Source: Adenophora triphylla var. japonica
Taxonomy: Eukaryota; Streptophyta; Magnoliopsida; Asterales; Campanulaceae
Length of the DNA stretch: 64,000 bases
Assembly: GCA_022495995.1 (NCBI GenBank)
Contig: JAFEMH010002448.1
Location: 62,001-126,000 of the forward strand
Direction: 5' to 3'
Positions 44,425 through 57,555 of the stretch are shown one piece after another; position 1 is the first letter of the stretch; every line of letters begins with the position of its first letter. The notes beneath the pieces were generated by a model, which made no database searches, was not told where the DNA came from, and saw nothing but the letters and a program-made list of their open reading frames with translations. Made by a program: the position numbers and the translations under genes.

Positions 44425-45784
44425 TGTTGGGTTTTACGGGTCCATGCGCAGCGGAATTAAGCATTAAAAACATAAAACCCAAGAAGCCCTTGGATCCGTT
44501 CTATACAATTAATTTAAATTCCTATGAGATAGAATTATACCAACCTTGAACGCTTTCCGTTCTTGAGCTATCGAACGATTTGATTGTGTGATATTGAATC
44601 ACAAACTTCGTTCTTCAACTTGCTTGAACTCTAGGCCTTGATCGATGAACGAGCGAAGACCCTCTTTCGGTATCCACACCTTTGAATGAATTCAAGAACA
44701 ACTTCTTGATGATTGCTAGATCTAAACCTTGAAGAATATTGAGAGTATTTGATTGTGAATTTTGCTTGAAAATTTCGGCTAGAGAATTAGGTCTGACAGA
44801 CCTCCCATATTTATACTACAATAGTATGAATACGTCTCCTAATCGTATTAGGAGAACAGGCTGTCAAACCGCGTATGGGCTTGATATGTCGCGCGGTATA
44901 TTAAGTCAATGGCTTAGTATGTCGTGTGACATATGTAGCCAGTTACAGAGACTCTCAATCATTCTTCCTCCGGTTTAACCAATTCATTCTAGTTGTGTGT
45001 GACCCAATAGGATTACATTATGTTGGCAATGAGTTTGATCATATCGAACCTCATAAGACATAAGCGGACTCTAGCAAGCCATTATGTCTACCCAAATAAT
45101 GTAACGTAAGAGTTCACGTTTCCAATGGTGTACTTCCATTTCTCCCTTTGTCTCACGATGTTATATTGAACACAAGTCATGGTCCTTGTCAACTTGTCTT
45201 TGTTCAATGCTTTCTCGATTCTTTGAGTATAATGATAATTCCAATCATATTGGGGGTACAAAAAGCCATACACTTTCATCATTATCACTCATCGAGGGAC
45301 CCAAGCAAAACATCCCTCTTTCGAGGGACAAATTCCATCTTGATTTATCATCCTTCCCATCATGAATCCGATCATGCCAAAGATAGCCTTTATAGATATC
45401 GTGTTAAGATATCGTTTGACTAAAATCAAACATGACTTTTCATCATATGTAAGGTCATGATAATCTCAGGTCTAGGAACTAAATGAAGTAACCTTATGAG
45501 ATTTACTTATGACATTTGACCATGACATAAATCTCATACGGGTCAAGTCCAGTCACTTGTTCTCTAACAAGTACCCATAATTTCAATGTGCATCTCTATG
45601 CATATAATCATCATATGATTATCCATTGACAATTATACTAATTATTCTCTTAATAATTAGGGACGGAGATTATTACAATAAATATGCAAACTATATAATA
45701 ATCAAATAATAAACATAAACGATAAAGATGATACATAACGGTTTTCAGTTAAACATAACTAAAGCCTAGGGCATTACACCAACA
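44425..45784 (-). repeat. 3' LTR of the copia element
   Basis: 1360 bp. On minus TATAAATA is at 44808-44815. Upstream stand palindromes related to TATGTCGCGCGACATA (44885-44900 and 44918-44933), both partly mutated. About twenty differences from the other LTR by eye. Confidence 0.95.
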
Positions 45785-46241
45785 GTCTCCCACTTGCACT
45801 AGGCTCCATTTATGTATCGAATACTCATGGATTTAACATGACCATCATGCTTCTGCCTATGCGAGGGTTTTTGTTAGTGAATCCCTTATGTCATCATCGG
45901 TTAATATTTTGTATATCTTAACGTCTTCTCATTCTTTATGAATTCCTCGAAGAACGTCTAAGTGAGTGTTTGGATCACTGTTGTGACCTTGGTTCCATTG
46001 TTTGCACAAGTGGCACCACTATTGTCATAACAAAAGTTTCGCCGATTAGTGATACTTGGAAAAACATTTGGAGTGTTTCCAAAATACTAAATGAACTTTT
46101 GATCCAAACTGCCTCTTTCAGCTTCATCATATGTTGCTAAAATATGGCCTTAGTAGTAGAATCGGCTACAATTTCTGCTTGGAACTCTTCCAATCAAAAT
46201 TGCACCTCTAATAAACACAAACACAAATCCTAATTGCGATT

Positions 46242-46700
46242 TTAAAATAACTTTGTCAGTTTAGAAGCTAGCATCTTTGTAACCATTACAACAAGATTAA
46301 CTTCCAACCTTTCATATGTCAAGAACATATCCTTAGTTCTTCTTAAGTACTTAAGGATCATCTTGACTGCCATCCAATGGTTCTCAACAGGATCAAATTG
46401 GTATCGACTCGTCATGCTTAGAGCATACGAGACGTCGGGTCTAGTACAAATCATGGCATACATGACAGATCCAAATGCCGAAGCATATGAAACTTCATTC
46501 ATTTCCCTTTTGCTCATCACTTGTCATAAGACAATGACTATTACTAAGAGAAAATACCATGACCCATTGACAAGCCACTTTTCTTAGACTCTTCTAAGAA
46601 CCTTGTCAATGTAAGTATTTTGACTCAAACCAATTTATCCTTTTAGATTTATCTCTATAGATCTTGATGCCAAGGATGTAAGCGGATTTACCCATATCTT
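46242..46700 (-). pseudogene. copia RT/RNase H boundary fragment
   Basis: A 92-residue open segment with SYASAFGSVMYAMICTRPDV and HWMAVKMILKYLRRTKDMFL matches the conserved block just after copia RT. Surrounding frames are full of stops. Confidence 0.75.
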
Positions 46701-48912
46701 TCATTGAGAAAACTTTCCTTGACCAAGACTTGACAGTCTTAAGTGTCGGAACTTGTTTTTCTAATGAGTAAGATATCATTGTAATAAAATAATAGAAATA
46801 ATACTATGCTCCCACTGAATTTCATGCATACACAAGGTTCATCTTCGTACTTGATAAAGTCAAACTCTTTGACCAATTCATCAAAACGAAGATTCCAATT
46901 CCTTTAAGCTTGCTTCAACCCATCTCATGGATCTTTGCAACATGCATACTCTATTAGAGTTTCTTGGATCGTCAAACTATTCGGGTTGTGTACTATACAC
47001 ATCCTTAATAATCTTTCCATTTAAAGAAAGTCGTTTGACATCCATTTGTCATATCACATAGTCACAATATGTGATAATGGCAATTGAAAATCTAACAGAC
47101 TTCGACATTGTAACTGGCGAAAAAGGTTTCAACATAGTCAATACTATGAATTTGCCTAAATCCCTTTGTTACAATCCTTAGTCATGAAAGTACACACCTT
47201 CCCATCCATGTCGGTCTTGAAGACCTACTTGCACCCTTTAGTTTTTACACTTTTAGGTAGCTCAATCAAGTTCCAAACTTGATTGTCAAACATGGATTGT
47301 AATTCGGATTCCATGGTTCCTAACCATTTATCCAAATTAGGAGTGGACATCGCCTCAAAATAGGAAGTAGGATTGTCATTCTCAATGACTTCCACATTAT
47401 TACTTTTCGAAACGAAAAATCAATATTACTTGGGTTCGGATCGTAACCTATCCGATCTACGATTGACTTGTGCATCTTGAACCGGTTCCACAACTCCTTT
47501 GTGAACTTGGTTCCGTCTCTACTCTTGGATCCATATTATTTTCAGGTTCTTGAACTCTCTTCAAGATTAATTTTACTCCCACTAGATTCTTTATTGAAAA
47601 ACTATTTCTCAAAAAAAAATCAAATAGAGCAACAAACATTTTGTTCTCTTTGTGGTTGTAAAATCAATATCCGAAAATAACCTTGTCAGATTTGGTGCTA
47701 ACTTATAAGAGACAAGTCTCTTTACATAAGATTCGCAACCCCAAATCTTCATGAAAGACAAACTAAGTTTTCTTCCACGCCAAATCTCATGTGGGGTCTT
47801 AGGAACCGATTTTGTAAGGACTCAATTCAGTGTAACCGCATTATTTCTAATGCATATCCTCAAAAGGAATTAGGAAAGTCAACTTGACACATCATCGAAT
47901 GAACCATGTCCTACAAGGTTCACTTCCTCCTATAGACACACCATACAATGTGATGTTCCAGGTGGAGTCAACTTTGAAACGATTTCATAGTTTTGAGATG
48001 ATTGTCAAACTCTTGGCTCAAATATTCACCACCTCGATCTAATCGAAGTACTTAATAGTTTTACCAAGTTGTTTTGTATATCATCTTGAAATGTTCGAAA
48101 CATCTCAAACGATTCACCTTTGGACTTCATCAGATAGACATCGTCATATCTAGATAAGTCTTTAGTGAAATGTGATGAAATACCGAAGTCTTCCCCTAGC
48201 AATGCTACTTAACAGTCCACATACATCTCATGTATAATGACCAATAAGTCACTAGCCCTCCCACTACTCTTAGTGTAGGGTGGTCTGGTCGATAATCCCA
48301 ATAAATAAGATCCACATTCCTCAAATGATTTATGGTCATATGAGTCTAAAAGTCCATGTTAATGGAGTTTAGATATATGTTTCTTATTTATTTGACCAAG
48401 CCGGCAATACCATATGAACGCGTTGTTCATATTGTTTGGTTCAGAATTCCCATTTATATTTTAGATATCTTCAATATTATTTTGTATCTCATCTTCAAGG
48501 ATATGAAGACCATTCAATGACATATGCAATACAATAAGGCATATCATTAAATGAATATAAAACTTCTTATTGAAAATAAGAAAATTATATCCTTCATCAT
48601 CCATTTAAGAAACGAAAATAATACTCCTACTCAAATTCGGAACGTAGTCATACTTATTCAAAACAAGTACTACTTCACAAAGCAAAGTGACTTCATAAGT
48701 CCCTTATGGCTAATGTTGCAACTCTTGCTTCATTCCCATGCATAGGTTTAATTTACCTTATTTGAGTAGCTTTCTATTCTTTGTTCCTTGCACATTTAAA
48801 CAAATGTGGGATCCTATCCGGTATCATATACCCAAGAACAAGAAGTCGAAGGGAAAATATCTATCATATAGATACTTGAAGTAGTAGCAATCATATTGCC
48901 CTTCTTCACCAT
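46701..48912 (-). pseudogene. Decayed copia pol (RT and integrase part)
   Basis: Expected place of RT N-terminus and integrase on minus. Short matching peptides occur in all frames, but I see no open stretch above about 60 codons in sense. Domain limits cannot be drawn. Confidence 0.45.
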
Positions 48913-49194
48913 TTAGGCCTTCCTAATAAGCCTTGCAACTTTGCTTCCAATGACAATCTTATTGCAATGATAGCAAAATGCATCCTTTTGAGACACTTTG
49001 GGTTTGGCCTCTTCGGCTTTGACAACATTTGTCCTATGTTTAGCAACTTTTGCTTTACCTCCTTTTCCTTCCTTTATGAACCCTTTTATTGTGTCAACCA
49101 TTAACATAATTTGCGGATTGCTCCTTCTTTCATCATATGAATTGAGAGCCTTCACCACAACATATATCTTTTGCCTAGTTCGCATTTGGAACAT
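48913..49194 (-). pseudogene. copia gag zinc-knuckle fragment
   Basis: 93-residue open segment containing FCYHCNKIVIGSKVARLIR. This is where copia gag has C-x2-C-x4-H-x4-C; here the His and last Cys are lost. The preceding stretch rich in Lys fits the end of gag. Confidence 0.6.
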
Positions 49195-50778
49195 TTCCTT
49201 TATGCGGTGTGCTAGAACAAAAGAATAGTTATCATGTGCTCAAGGTTCTTCATAAGAGCCTTTAAACATGGTGGCAAATACAAGGCAAGCAATATTGTCA
49301 GAATCATCACTATGTTTCTAATGTTGCTTCCTTATTTGCCCTTTGCAACATTTGCAATGGGTTCAGTAGGAACGGATTCGTCAAGAACGTACACATTATG
49401 TATTGTTCCTTTCGAACTTTGTCCTTCATAAGGACGAATCGCAATTATCATTATGTAATGCTATTTCTACAACAAAATATACAAATTATATGAATACATA
49501 TCAATATCAACACATTTATCATTTAAGAGCAAATAATGTATTTTACAAATACTCCCACTAAATCATACACCTTCCAATGCAAATAAGCATAATATGCATT
49601 TAATGGGCTAAGATCCAACTTTAATTTAATCTCAAGTACGTTATGGCGCACCGCTCAAGATTAAACTAATTAGGTAGAAAACATCAATCATATCGTGTAT
49701 GACTCTTAGGATCTTTTATGAGATTTATTTAAGACATCATATGTCCAAGCATATTTTAATCTCATCTTATGCCTTGGGTCCAAAACCATTTCGATAACCC
49801 AATTAAGTTCATCCATTTTAAACGTATAGGAACCACCATTTACTCATCTTGCTCGCATTCGAATAGAATCAAAGCACCTTGCTATGGCAAGCCTACCCAA
49901 AACTATCCGAATGGTCTCAAGTATTTAATCATGAATTGGCATAAAGAACTTAAAAGTTAAATGAAGGTTCTTTAAAGGTAGATTATAAGCATATCAGAAA
50001 GATAGTCAAAATCATGCACCAGGTAAGTTCCCAGGAAGATAGGTGAGCCACAAGGACTTCTTAAGTACCAACTCTTCCTTAGACAGAACTCTCCTAGACA
50101 TGCATAATTAGAAATCAACTCTGATTAGGCAACATAATCCCTACCTTTTTCTAAACAATCAGTTTCCTTTTAAATTTCGCGTATTTATGACTTGTTTCCA
50201 TAAACAATCATGTTTCAACTAAACATCTAATTAAAAATTCTTAGCATGTAAGAACAAATAAAACATGCAACGTAATAATTATTAAAATCACATTTTAATC
50301 AATTAATCATGCATATCAATGAATCAATCTAGCATGGTCTTATAAACTCAATTTATAACATCCAGATTTTCATATGAACATATCAGATTGTAAACACAAT
50401 CACAAAATAGCAGAAAAATTTGAACAAACTGATTCTGCCCAGTTTTGGCTTATTATGTCGCGTGACAACATCAGGCCCGAGGCTTGATATGTCGCGCGAC
50501 CTAATAGCCGATAACTGAAATTCCACATGGCTCATCATGTCGCGCGACCTAAGCAAAAGACACAGGATTTTCAGATTCGAACCAATTCAGATCGCAACCA
50601 ATTAAATCACATAAAACAACCTTTTACAGATTTAATTCAGCATAATTCGAAAACGATTTTCACATTGTTTCACATAAACAATTAAAAAATTCTATCGCAT
50701 ACAAAACATGCAATAAGCATATAAACAATTTATATCTTAAATCTAGCATGTTAATTCAAACTTAATCATACGAACGGG
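49195..50778 (-). other. copia gag 5' part and leader, with palindromes
   Basis: No open gag remains. Three copies of the family palindrome (TATGTCGCGTGAC at about 50456, TATGTCGCGCGACC at about 50493, CATGTCGCGCGACC at about 50538) stand in the leader near the primer-binding site. Confidence 0.5.
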
Positions 50779-50790
50779 GCTCTGATACCA
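50779..50790 (-). other. Primer-binding site of the copia element
   Basis: On minus TGGTATCAGAGC, complementary to the 3' end of initiator tRNA-Met, one base from the LTR. Confidence 0.95.
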
Positions 50791-50791
50791 C

Positions 50792-52144
50792 TGTTGGGTT
50801 TTACGGGTCCATGCGCAATGAATTAAGCATTAAAAACATAAAACCCAAGAAGCCCTAGGATCCGTTCTATACAATTAATTTAAATTCCTATGAGATAGAA
50901 TTATACCAACCTTGAATGCTTTCCGTTCTTGAGCTATCGAACGATTTGATTGTGTGATATTGAATCACAAACTTCGTTCTTCAACTTGCTTGAACTCTAG
51001 GCCTTGATCAATGAACGAGCGAAGACCCTCTTTCGGTATCCACACCTTTGAATGAATTCAAGAACAACTTCTTGATGATTGCTAGATCTAAACCTTGAAG
51101 AATATTGAGAGTATTTGATTGTGAATTTTGCTTGAAAATTTCGGCTAGAGAATTAGGTCTGACAGACCTCCCATATTTATACTACAATAGTATGAATACG
51201 TCTCCTAATCGTATTAGGAGAACAGTCATCAAACCGCGTATGGGCTTGATATGTCGCGCGGTATATTAAGCCAATGGCTTAGTATGTCGCGTGACATATG
51301 TAGCCGATACTGTAGACTCTCAATCATTCTTCCTCCGGTTTAACCAATTCATTCTAGTTGTGTGTGACCCAATAGGATTACATTATGTTGGCAATGAGTT
51401 TGATCATATCGAACCTCATAAGACATAAGCGGACTCTAGCAAGCCATTATGTCTACCCAAATAATGTAACGTAAGAGTTCACGTTTCCAATGGTGTACTT
51501 CCATTTCTCCCTTTGTCTCACGATGTTATATTGAACACAAGTCATGGTCCTTGTCAACTTGTCTTTGTTCAATGCTTTCTCGATTCTTTGAGTATAATGA
51601 TAATTCCAATCATATTGGGGTACAGCCATACACTTTCATCATTATCACTCATCGAGGGGCCCAAGCAAAACATCTCTCTTTCGAGGGACAAATTCCATCT
51701 TGATTTATCATCCTTCCCATCATGAATCCGATCATGCCAAAGATAGCCTTTATAGATATCATGTTAAGATATCGTTTGACTAAAATCAAACATGACTTTT
51801 CATCATATGTAAGGTCATGATAATCTCAGGTCTAGGAACTAAATGAAGTAACCTTATGAGATTTACTTATGACATTTGACCATGACATAAATCTCATACG
51901 GGTCAAGTCCAGTCACTTGTTCTCTAACAAGTACCCATAATTTCAATGTGCATCTCTATGCATATAATCATCATATGATTATCCATTGACAATTATACTA
52001 ATTATTCTCTTAATAATTAGGGACGGAGATTATTACAATAAATATGCAAACTATATAATAATCAAATAATAAACATAAACGATAAAGATGATACATAACG
52101 GTTTTCAGTTAAACATAACTAAAGCCTAGGGCATTACACCAACA
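50792..52144 (-). repeat. 5' LTR of the copia element
   Basis: 1353 bp. TATA box complement at 51174-51181; palindromes near 51249 and at 51283-51298. Confidence 0.95.
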
Positions 52145-52149
52145 GAGAT

Positions 52150-53558
52150 ATGCTTTCATACCTGTACTGTGCTTACCTGCAAGGGTTGAGAACGAGAGGA
52201 TCGCTTAAGGTGATTGGCTGACTTTGGGAGCATTTGCTAGATAGAACACGAACTTTGCTGTTGAATTACCGTGCAAAATGGACTTTACTGACGATTTGCT
52301 GTGCAAAATGGACTTTGGCAAATCAGACTTTGCTGATGATTTGCCGTGCAAAATGGACTTTGCTGATGATTTGCCGTGCAAGATGGGTTTGCTGATGATT
52401 TCAGGCTGATGAGTTTAACGAGCATTGCTTGGAGACTGAGGCAGCTAAGGCTCTTTCAGACGATGCTGATAAGTCCGAAGAAGATGAGACTGATGAGGAT
52501 GATAAAGGCAGAATATGCCACCTGCAGGATTTGAATTCTTTGTCCAGATTTTGATTGAGGATCAGTCCTTGTGATCATTTGATTATTGTAACCTGTGGGG
52601 GAAAAATATAACACTCTAGGCACTTTGCATGAATTTGAATTCAATTACTGTTAATTTTATGCATTGTTAATCTTGTTTGCTTGAGTCCATAACAATCGAG
52701 GATGAAAATGAAGTGAGGATTTTGTAGATAGTGATATATGAGTTGATGATTGTATATGGGATGAATGTGTGTAGGTATGATGATGTATGGGTTGTGAACC
52801 CTCTCCCACGTATTTGAGAAGTGTATGAGTGGTGGATGATATGGTGCAGCCTAGGCAAGTCAGGGCATGCCCTGGGAGTACAAATTGCAGTAGGTGATTG
52901 CTGGCTGATAAGAACAAAGTGTGTCGCGCGCCCGAAACGGCAAGTAGCAGAGTGAATGGAGAGAATGACCCTGGCTTTGATACTGATATGGGAGAGCCAG
53001 AGAGAACAGCTTAGCAAAGCCCTAGCTTGAAGAGATCCAATGCAGCCCTATTGCAGACACAATCATCATGTGGCCAAGGAGGCACCCATCTTTCAAACTT
53101 TAGTCAATCAGTCATTGGAAAAGACTCGGGAATATATACATGCAGAGGCATATCTTTCGAAAAGTGGGAACGAAATCCTATTTTGTGTAACAAATTCGCT
53201 TTGAGTTGGACTCTTTTGAGAGAATATAAGCATAACAAGATGTGGAAAAGTGTATGGAAGCCCCTACTAACAGAAAGACAGTGTTTGGCTCTATTTTCTA
53301 TGATGTAGAAAAAGGAGACTTGTCGAGACATTTGAAAATTTATTTTATTCACGATAATCACAAGACTGCTTAAAACCCTTTATTGATGTTCGGGTTATTC
53401 AACCACTAATAATGATATGAACAAACATTTTTGAGTAATCGTGAGGAGAAAACCAACTGATATCAAGAATCAAATTTGGAAAGATGGAAAGAGGATTTGT
53501 GTATAAGAGAGGTCATTGATGAGACCGAATTTTCTAGGATTTGAAAGTGTTTGTTACC
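52150..53558. other. Sequence between copia and LTR E
   Basis: Resumes the flank of element C after the copia insertion. It holds three to four units of a roughly 30-bp tandem motif with TTTGCTGATGATTTGCCGTG (52255-52410). Around 52978-52990 the complement CAGTATCAAAGCC resembles a mutated copia primer-binding site, so a very decayed copia element may lie here. No gene is supported. Confidence 0.4.
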
Positions 53559-55535
53559 TGTAAGTACCCAAATCCGGATTGCCAAAATCCGTTAGAAGTT
53601 AACCGGAATCCGTTAACTGGCCCGCTCCAGGTTAACCGGAACCCGTTAAGCTCCCCGTTCCCCAGCCAACGAGATGTCCCGAGACTGCCACGAGCATCCC
53701 GACGTCAAAGTGTACTCAACACACGTCATCGCACGTAAAAGTACGACTTTCCCTGAAAAACGCACTTTCCGGCACTTTCCGGGGGCGTTTCAGACATTTT
53801 CTGGACTGTTATTTTAAAAAAACGGACAAAACCGGTAAATAATGGCACAAACTCCCATGGCCTGTGAGTCACAGGGACACGTGGCTCACATGCCACAGCT
53901 CCCCCATCACCTCTCAATCAAATTTAGAGTGAAAAGACAAAAATACCCCTGGTATACAGTCTCAGTCCAGCCGGACTCATTTGCAGACAATCCAGGAATT
54001 GCCATCAAGTCCCTCCAATATCCAAATTTCACAAAACCCCCCTGATTTCACCCTCAGTCCGTCCGGACTCATGCTGAAATTTTACCTATAAATACAGTGG
54101 CTGTCAAAGCCATTAATAACAACAAAAAATTACTCCCTTTCACCAAAACCCACGGCCTAAACTGGTTTCACCCCTTCCCGAGCCCCGGTTTTACCTCGTT
54201 TTGCATGAAAACTCCATATTTCAATCAAATACGACCCCCGCCACCTCGAAAAACCGTTCCAAACACACTTTCGTATCCCGTATACGTCCCCCGAGCCAAA
54301 GGAGCCGACCCTAGCCATAGGTAGCTCCCTCTCTCTTTAAAACTCTCGTTCCGTCTCAGTTTACGCGCTAGTCGCTACTACCGTTTCGAACGACATTGTT
54401 GAAATGTAGACGCCTCCATCTAACTGGGTCCGATACGTTTTAATCCGCGATCCTCTTCTCTTCCCGTAAGAGAAGTAATCTCGGGTTAAAATGGCATTCC
54501 GGCCCCATTTCGTTTACTTTTATGTCATTTACCAATTCCGGATCGTTTGATCCGTCGATCGTCATTTAAATTCCTGTCATTTACAAATTCCGGATTGTTT
54601 GATCCGTCGAACGTCCTTTACTTTCATGCAACTTTACAATTTCGAGCCGTTTGGCTCGTCGATCGTACTTTACAATTTCAGATCGTTTGATTCTGTTGAT
54701 ACCGCACTTTAAATACTGTCATTTACAAAGTTCGACCCATTTGGATCGTGATAGTATTTACTTTTCAAAGTCCGAGTCGCAACCCGATTCGTTGATCGCA
54801 TGTCATTTAATGCCTTTTTCCCGTAAAAATGCTAACAATGTAATGCCCGGTTCAAAACCGGAGTTCGACCTTCGAACTCTCTTTCAAAATGCGCGAAATG
54901 ACGTTTGGCATCCAAACGCTCATCTTCAAACTTAAAAGCCCCCTTTTGACATTCAAAATCAATTAATACGTTTTTCCCGTAAAATCGTTAACAATGACAC
55001 GCCCGGTTCAAAATCGGAGTTCGACCTTCGAACTCTCTTTCAAAACGCGCGAAATGACGTTTGGCATCCAAATGCTCATCTTCAAACTCAAAATCCGACG
55101 TTTGACATTCAAACGCTCTTTTCTTAAAAGTCAACATTTGACACTTAAGTTAAGCGGTCAAAATCAGCCCTCGTGCCACTTTTTCCTAAAACTTCCAAAA
55201 CCGACGTTTATCATTCAAACGCTCGCCTTTTCAAACAGAACCATAATCAACATTTGACATTCAAACCAAGATTAAGCTTGTCATTCAAGCCCCCATTTCA
55301 AAATGCAAACACACACACACACACGCACACAATTTCGAGAAAGGTAGAAAGACTCGTCATACGAGGCATTTCGGGTGATCTCAATTTACTCTTCCCGAAA
55401 CGTAACGTGACCTCCGAACCTAACAATCTCTGGTACTAAAAAAGCTTTTTACTCATTTTTGCTACCAATAAAAATGTCCCCCTGTTTTAAAAGCCTTTTC
55501 CTATGTTTTTGCTACCAATAAAAATGACACAATTT
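53559..55535 (+). repeat. LTR E, Tat D/G family, plus orientation, truncated at its 3' end
   Basis: Starts TGTAAGTACCC like D. On + it has AGTCCAGCCGGACT (53964-53977, one mismatch), AGTCCGTCCGGACT (54056-54069) and TATAAATA (54087-54094), 17 bp after the second palindrome. Sequence before 53559 is not a purine tract, so this may be a 5' LTR or a solo LTR. It stops abruptly where LTR F begins in inverse orientation. Confidence 0.8.
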
Positions 55536-56492
55536 TAAACGGAACGGGGTCGGAACGCCGTTTTAACCCGAGATTACTTCTCTTATGGGAATAGAAGAGG
55601 ATCTAGGGGCTAAAACGTATCGGACCCCGTTAGACGGAGGCGTCTAGATTTCAATAACGTTGTTCGAAACGGTTGTAGTGACTGGCGCGTAAATCGAGAC
55701 GAAATGAGAGATTAGAGAGAGGGAGTTATACCTACGGCTAGGGTCGACTCCTTTGGCTCGGGGGTGTATACGGGATACAGAAAGTGGTTTGGGACGATGA
55801 TTCGGAGTGGTGAGGGGCGTATTTGATCGAAATACGGAAGTTTCACGCGAATCGAGACGAAATGGGAGCTCGGGAAGGGGTGAAACTCAGTTGGGCCGTG
55901 GCTATGGTGAAAATGGAGAGTAATTTTGTTGTGTTTTCTGGCTTTGACAGCCCTTCTATTTATAGGTGAATTTTCAGTATGAGTCCGGCCGGACTTATCA
56001 TGAAATCCAGGGGGTTTTGTGGTATTTTGGAATTTTGAGGGACTTGTTGGCAATTTCTCAGAACCTGGAAATGAGTCCGGCCGGACTTGGTCTGCAATCC
56101 AGGGGTATTTTGGTCATTTGGCCTTGATTTCTGATTGAAAGGTGACTAGATGGAGGTGGCATGCTTGCCACGTGTCGCATGACTCACCATTTATGTGGGA
56201 GTTCGTTCCCGGGTCCCGATTTTGTCCATTTTTTAAAATAACAGTCCGGAAAATGTTCAAAACGCCCCTGGAAAGTGCCGGAAAGTGCGCTTTTCAGGGA
56301 AATCCGTACTTTTACGTGCGATGACGTGTGTTAAGTACGCTTCGACGTTGGGATGCTCGGGACAGTCCCGGGACGTCTCGTTGGCTTGGCAACGGGGAGC
56401 TTAACGGGTTCCGGTTAACCTGGAGCGGGCCAGTTAACGGATTTCGGTTAACTTTCTAACGGATTTTGACGATCCGAATTTGGGTACTTACA
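55536..56492 (-). repeat. LTR F, 3' LTR of element G, only its first half (U3)
   Basis: Ends ...TTACA at 56492 next to G's purine tract. On minus it has AGTCCGGCCGGACT at 56074-56087 and 55982-55995, then TATAAATA (55957-55964) 17 bp further. The rest of the LTR is missing at the junction with E (TTTTAAAC). Confidence 0.8.
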
Positions 56493-56622
56493 GTTAGCCC
56501 CTCAGCGACGTCACTTCCGAAGGAGGTGGGGTCGTTGAAAAAAGATAAGGATCCAAATCGGGATGCCTTACTTTGGAAGAGACCTGGGCGGTCAGCTGGC
56601 TGGACCCTTAGCAAAAGGATTC

Positions 56623-56657
56623 CTACGTATCCCGAGCGGGAATCAAGCCGATCGTAG
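56623..56657 (+). other. Hairpin CTACG...CGTAG near the 3' LTR of G
   Basis: Outer stem CTACG/CGTAG, inner TCCCG/CGGGA, then ATCAAGCC. Same in D (22909-22943, minus); A has two (6275, 6702). Confidence 0.65.
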
Positions 56658-56799
56658 TTCGTAGGTGCAAGGAGCCGCGCGTGGGGACCTTGACCTGAGC
56701 GAGACTATTGGGAGGCGTCTAAACCTGAATGAGACCATTGCGAGGTACCCGAACCTGAATGGAGACTATTGTGAGGCATCTGGACCTGGGATTCCTGAA

Positions 56800-57060
56800 A
56801 CTTTCGAGGGCGTGTGGCGCCTCAAACCGGGGTTACTGATACTTACGAGGGCGTGTGGCGCCTCAAACCAGAGTTGGTGAAGCATGCGAGGGCATGTGGC
56901 GCCTCAAATCGGAGTTGCTAGATCATACGAGGGCGTGTGGCACCTCAAACCGGAGCTGCTGAAACATACAAGGGCGTGTGGCGCCTCAAACCGGAGTTGG
57001 TTGTACTTACGAGGGCGTGTGGCGCCTCAAACCGGGGTTGGCGAGGATACGTTTATCCTG
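56800..57060. repeat. About six tandem 41-bp units in G
   Basis: Unit contains GAGGGCGTGTGGCGCCTCAA followed by ACCGGAGTTG. Two copies exist in D before the A insertion. Confidence 0.85.
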
Positions 57061-57555
57061 AGACGAAGGCGTTCGTGCCTTGGATGCTGGGCTTACGTTG
57101 ACTGCTAGGTTTATTCTGCTAGGGATACGGTGACAAATGATGGGAACGGTTGTGTTAAACTGGCGTTATTACCAACACGGAAGGATTGACGTTCTAACCA
57201 CGGGGTTAGGAACGGGATGTGGTCTCGGGAGAGACTGACACTTCGCTGGGGAAGAGTGTCCCGGGTTCTGACAGGGTCAGTTAGGAACTGAAGGGGTTGA
57301 TTGACGTTTCTTCCATAGATGGATGGTCTTAAGATCCTGCTGGGGAGGAGTGTTCGGGCTTACGGCTGGCCGAAGAGGGATTGTTGTGCGGGCTTACCTT
57401 GATGGCCGCTGAGGTGGGACGATCGGGCTTACGACTGGCGGCCGGGGAGAGTAAACATTGGTGAAAACCAATAAAATTTTTGACGTCGGGAGACGGAATT
57501 GTGATTGGAATGTCCGGGGACATGATTGAGCGTTTGAACGTCAAACGTCAACTGG
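57061..57555. other. Spacer in G between two minisatellites
   Basis: Counterpart of D 3946-4330. No gene seen. Confidence 0.5.

Larger units (their letters stand above)
44425..52144 (-). mobile_element. Ty1/copia element, full length, coding region decayed
   Basis: 7720 bp between perfect GAGAT duplications (44420-44424 and 52145-52149). LTRs are 44425-45784 and 50792-52144. The primer-binding site is complementary to initiator tRNA-Met (50779-50790), and the purine tract AAGTGGGAGAC precedes the 3' LTR (on minus at about 45785-45795). No long ORF remains, only scattered gag, integrase and RT peptides. Confidence 0.95.

Noticed and set aside
52667..53017. Minus-strand ORF of 116 residues as start of a copia gag
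   Set aside because: Only a short resemblance near its end and a mutated PBS-like word nearby; not enough to call a gene.
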